A stretch of DNA of 64,000 nt, taken from VYFG01 sp965221795. Lineage in GTDB: Bacteria > Pseudomonadota > Gammaproteobacteria > Arenicellales > Poriferihabitantaceae. The translations under genes and the position numbers were made by a program. A model generated the notes under the pieces. It was not told the origin of the DNA and made no database searches. It saw only the letters and a list, made by a program, of their open reading frames with translations. Below are positions 63,851 to 64,000 of this stretch, piece after piece (the first letter of the stretch is position 1; each line of letters opens with the position of its first letter). The DNA lies in the NCBI GenBank assembly GCA_965221795.1, contig OZ244914.1, positions 2,728,001 to 2,792,000 of the forward strand, written 5' to 3'.

Positions 63851-64000
63851 ATGACCGAATATCCTTGCGCCATCGCTGCCTTTGAGGCCAGCCCACACCA
63901 TCCGGCACCCGCCATCAATGATCCGGCCCTTGCGAGCCTGATCGGTGCCTCTGTCTCGCCCAACACCCGTCGGGTTTACAGGGGTGCTTGGGCAAGGCTG
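63851..64000 (+). CDS. Tyrosine recombinase/integrase, N-terminal fragment (runs off the window)
   Basis: Fifty codons from the ATG at 63851. After a Pro/Ala-rich start comes LIGASVSPNTRRVYRGAWAR, the S-x-N-T-x-x-x-Y-x-x-x-W pattern that opens the core-binding (SAM-like) domain of phage-type integrases and XerC/D relatives. The catalytic domain lies outside the window. It suggests that a mobile island begins at this edge, although stand-alone recombinases also occur. Confidence 0.75.
   Translation, partial: MTEYPCAIAAFEASPHHPAPAINDPALASLIGASVSPNTRRVYRGAWARL

Noticed and set aside
1..64000. CRISPR arrays, tRNA or rRNA genes
   Set aside because: No regularly spaced direct repeats and no recognisable tRNA or rRNA sequence were found by reading both strands; short tRNAs could still be missed without a covariance search.

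Overview
The window (about 55% GC by eye) looks like a chromosomal segment of a metabolically versatile gammaproteobacterium. Pointers are an exonuclease I gene (sbcB, largely gammaproteobacterial), an E. coli-type potABCD order and dense oxidative and amine/sulfonate catabolism. Osmolyte- and sulfonate-type substrates hint at a marine or host-associated life, but that is inference. No rRNA, tRNA or CRISPR array was seen. Layout: 1-1.9 kb, an acylating aldehyde dehydrogenase (sulfoacetaldehyde type, cut by the window edge) beside a TauE-family sulfite/sulfonate exporter. 2.3-2.7 kb, a small element with long inverted repeats. 2.9-6.2 kb, a tripartite tricarboxylate transporter (tctC-tctB-tctA). 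6.4-9.1 kb, a GMC oxidoreductase and an EamA exporter. 9.2-13 kb, a lone AAA ATPase, an AAA/PD-(D/E)XK gene that has lost its 5' end, and a frameshifted IS5-family transposase remnant at the break. 13.4-28.3 kb, the centrepiece: a full single-strand DNA phosphorothioation defence cluster on the minus strand, sspA-B-C-D followed by sspF-G-H, with overlapping or nearly touching genes. The ATPase gene sspC is split by a run of 24 G/C bases lying between its Walker A and Walker B motifs. As given it is one base away from an open frame, so the cluster looks like an unreported phase-variable (ON/OFF) phosphorothioation system. 28.4-41.6 kb is mainly housekeeping and catabolism: sbcB, a 2Fe-2S ferredoxin, acetoacetyl-CoA synthetase plus thiolase, an acetylpolyamine amidohydrolase, an amidase, two divergent paralogous phosphoribosyltransferases, a beta-hydroxyacid dehydrogenase, argE, and then a second long homopolymer (C22) upstream of an Mrr-like restriction endonuclease. 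41.6-44.3 kb: an AlkB-like dioxygenase, a small membrane protein and a markedly GC-rich methylenetetrahydrofolate-reductase-like gene. 44.3-49.7 kb: an aromatic/amine oxidation locus with a flavin reductase fused to a LysR effector domain, an HpaB-type monooxygenase and a histamine-dehydrogenase-like flavoprotein. 49.7-51.2 kb: decayed DNA and a secreted-protein gene whose signal peptide carries a third homopolymer (G15), also one base out of frame. 51.5-58.6 kb: an operon for a betaine-type ABC importer, an amidohydrolase, a G3E GTPase and a GntR regulator, preceded by two palindromes. 58.6-62.5 kb: potABCD. 62.6-63.5 kb: a LysR regulator. At the right edge, a tyrosine-recombinase gene begins. 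How the parts work together: the left and right thirds import and oxidise small organic acids, sulfonates, betaines and polyamines. The middle is a defence region (Ssp, Mrr-like, lone ATPases) with IS debris. Long G/C tracts at three places suggest that switching of defence and surface genes by slipped-strand mispairing is a general habit of this genome. Homopolymer lengths are also where assemblies err most, so the ON/OFF state is the least certain part of the reading.
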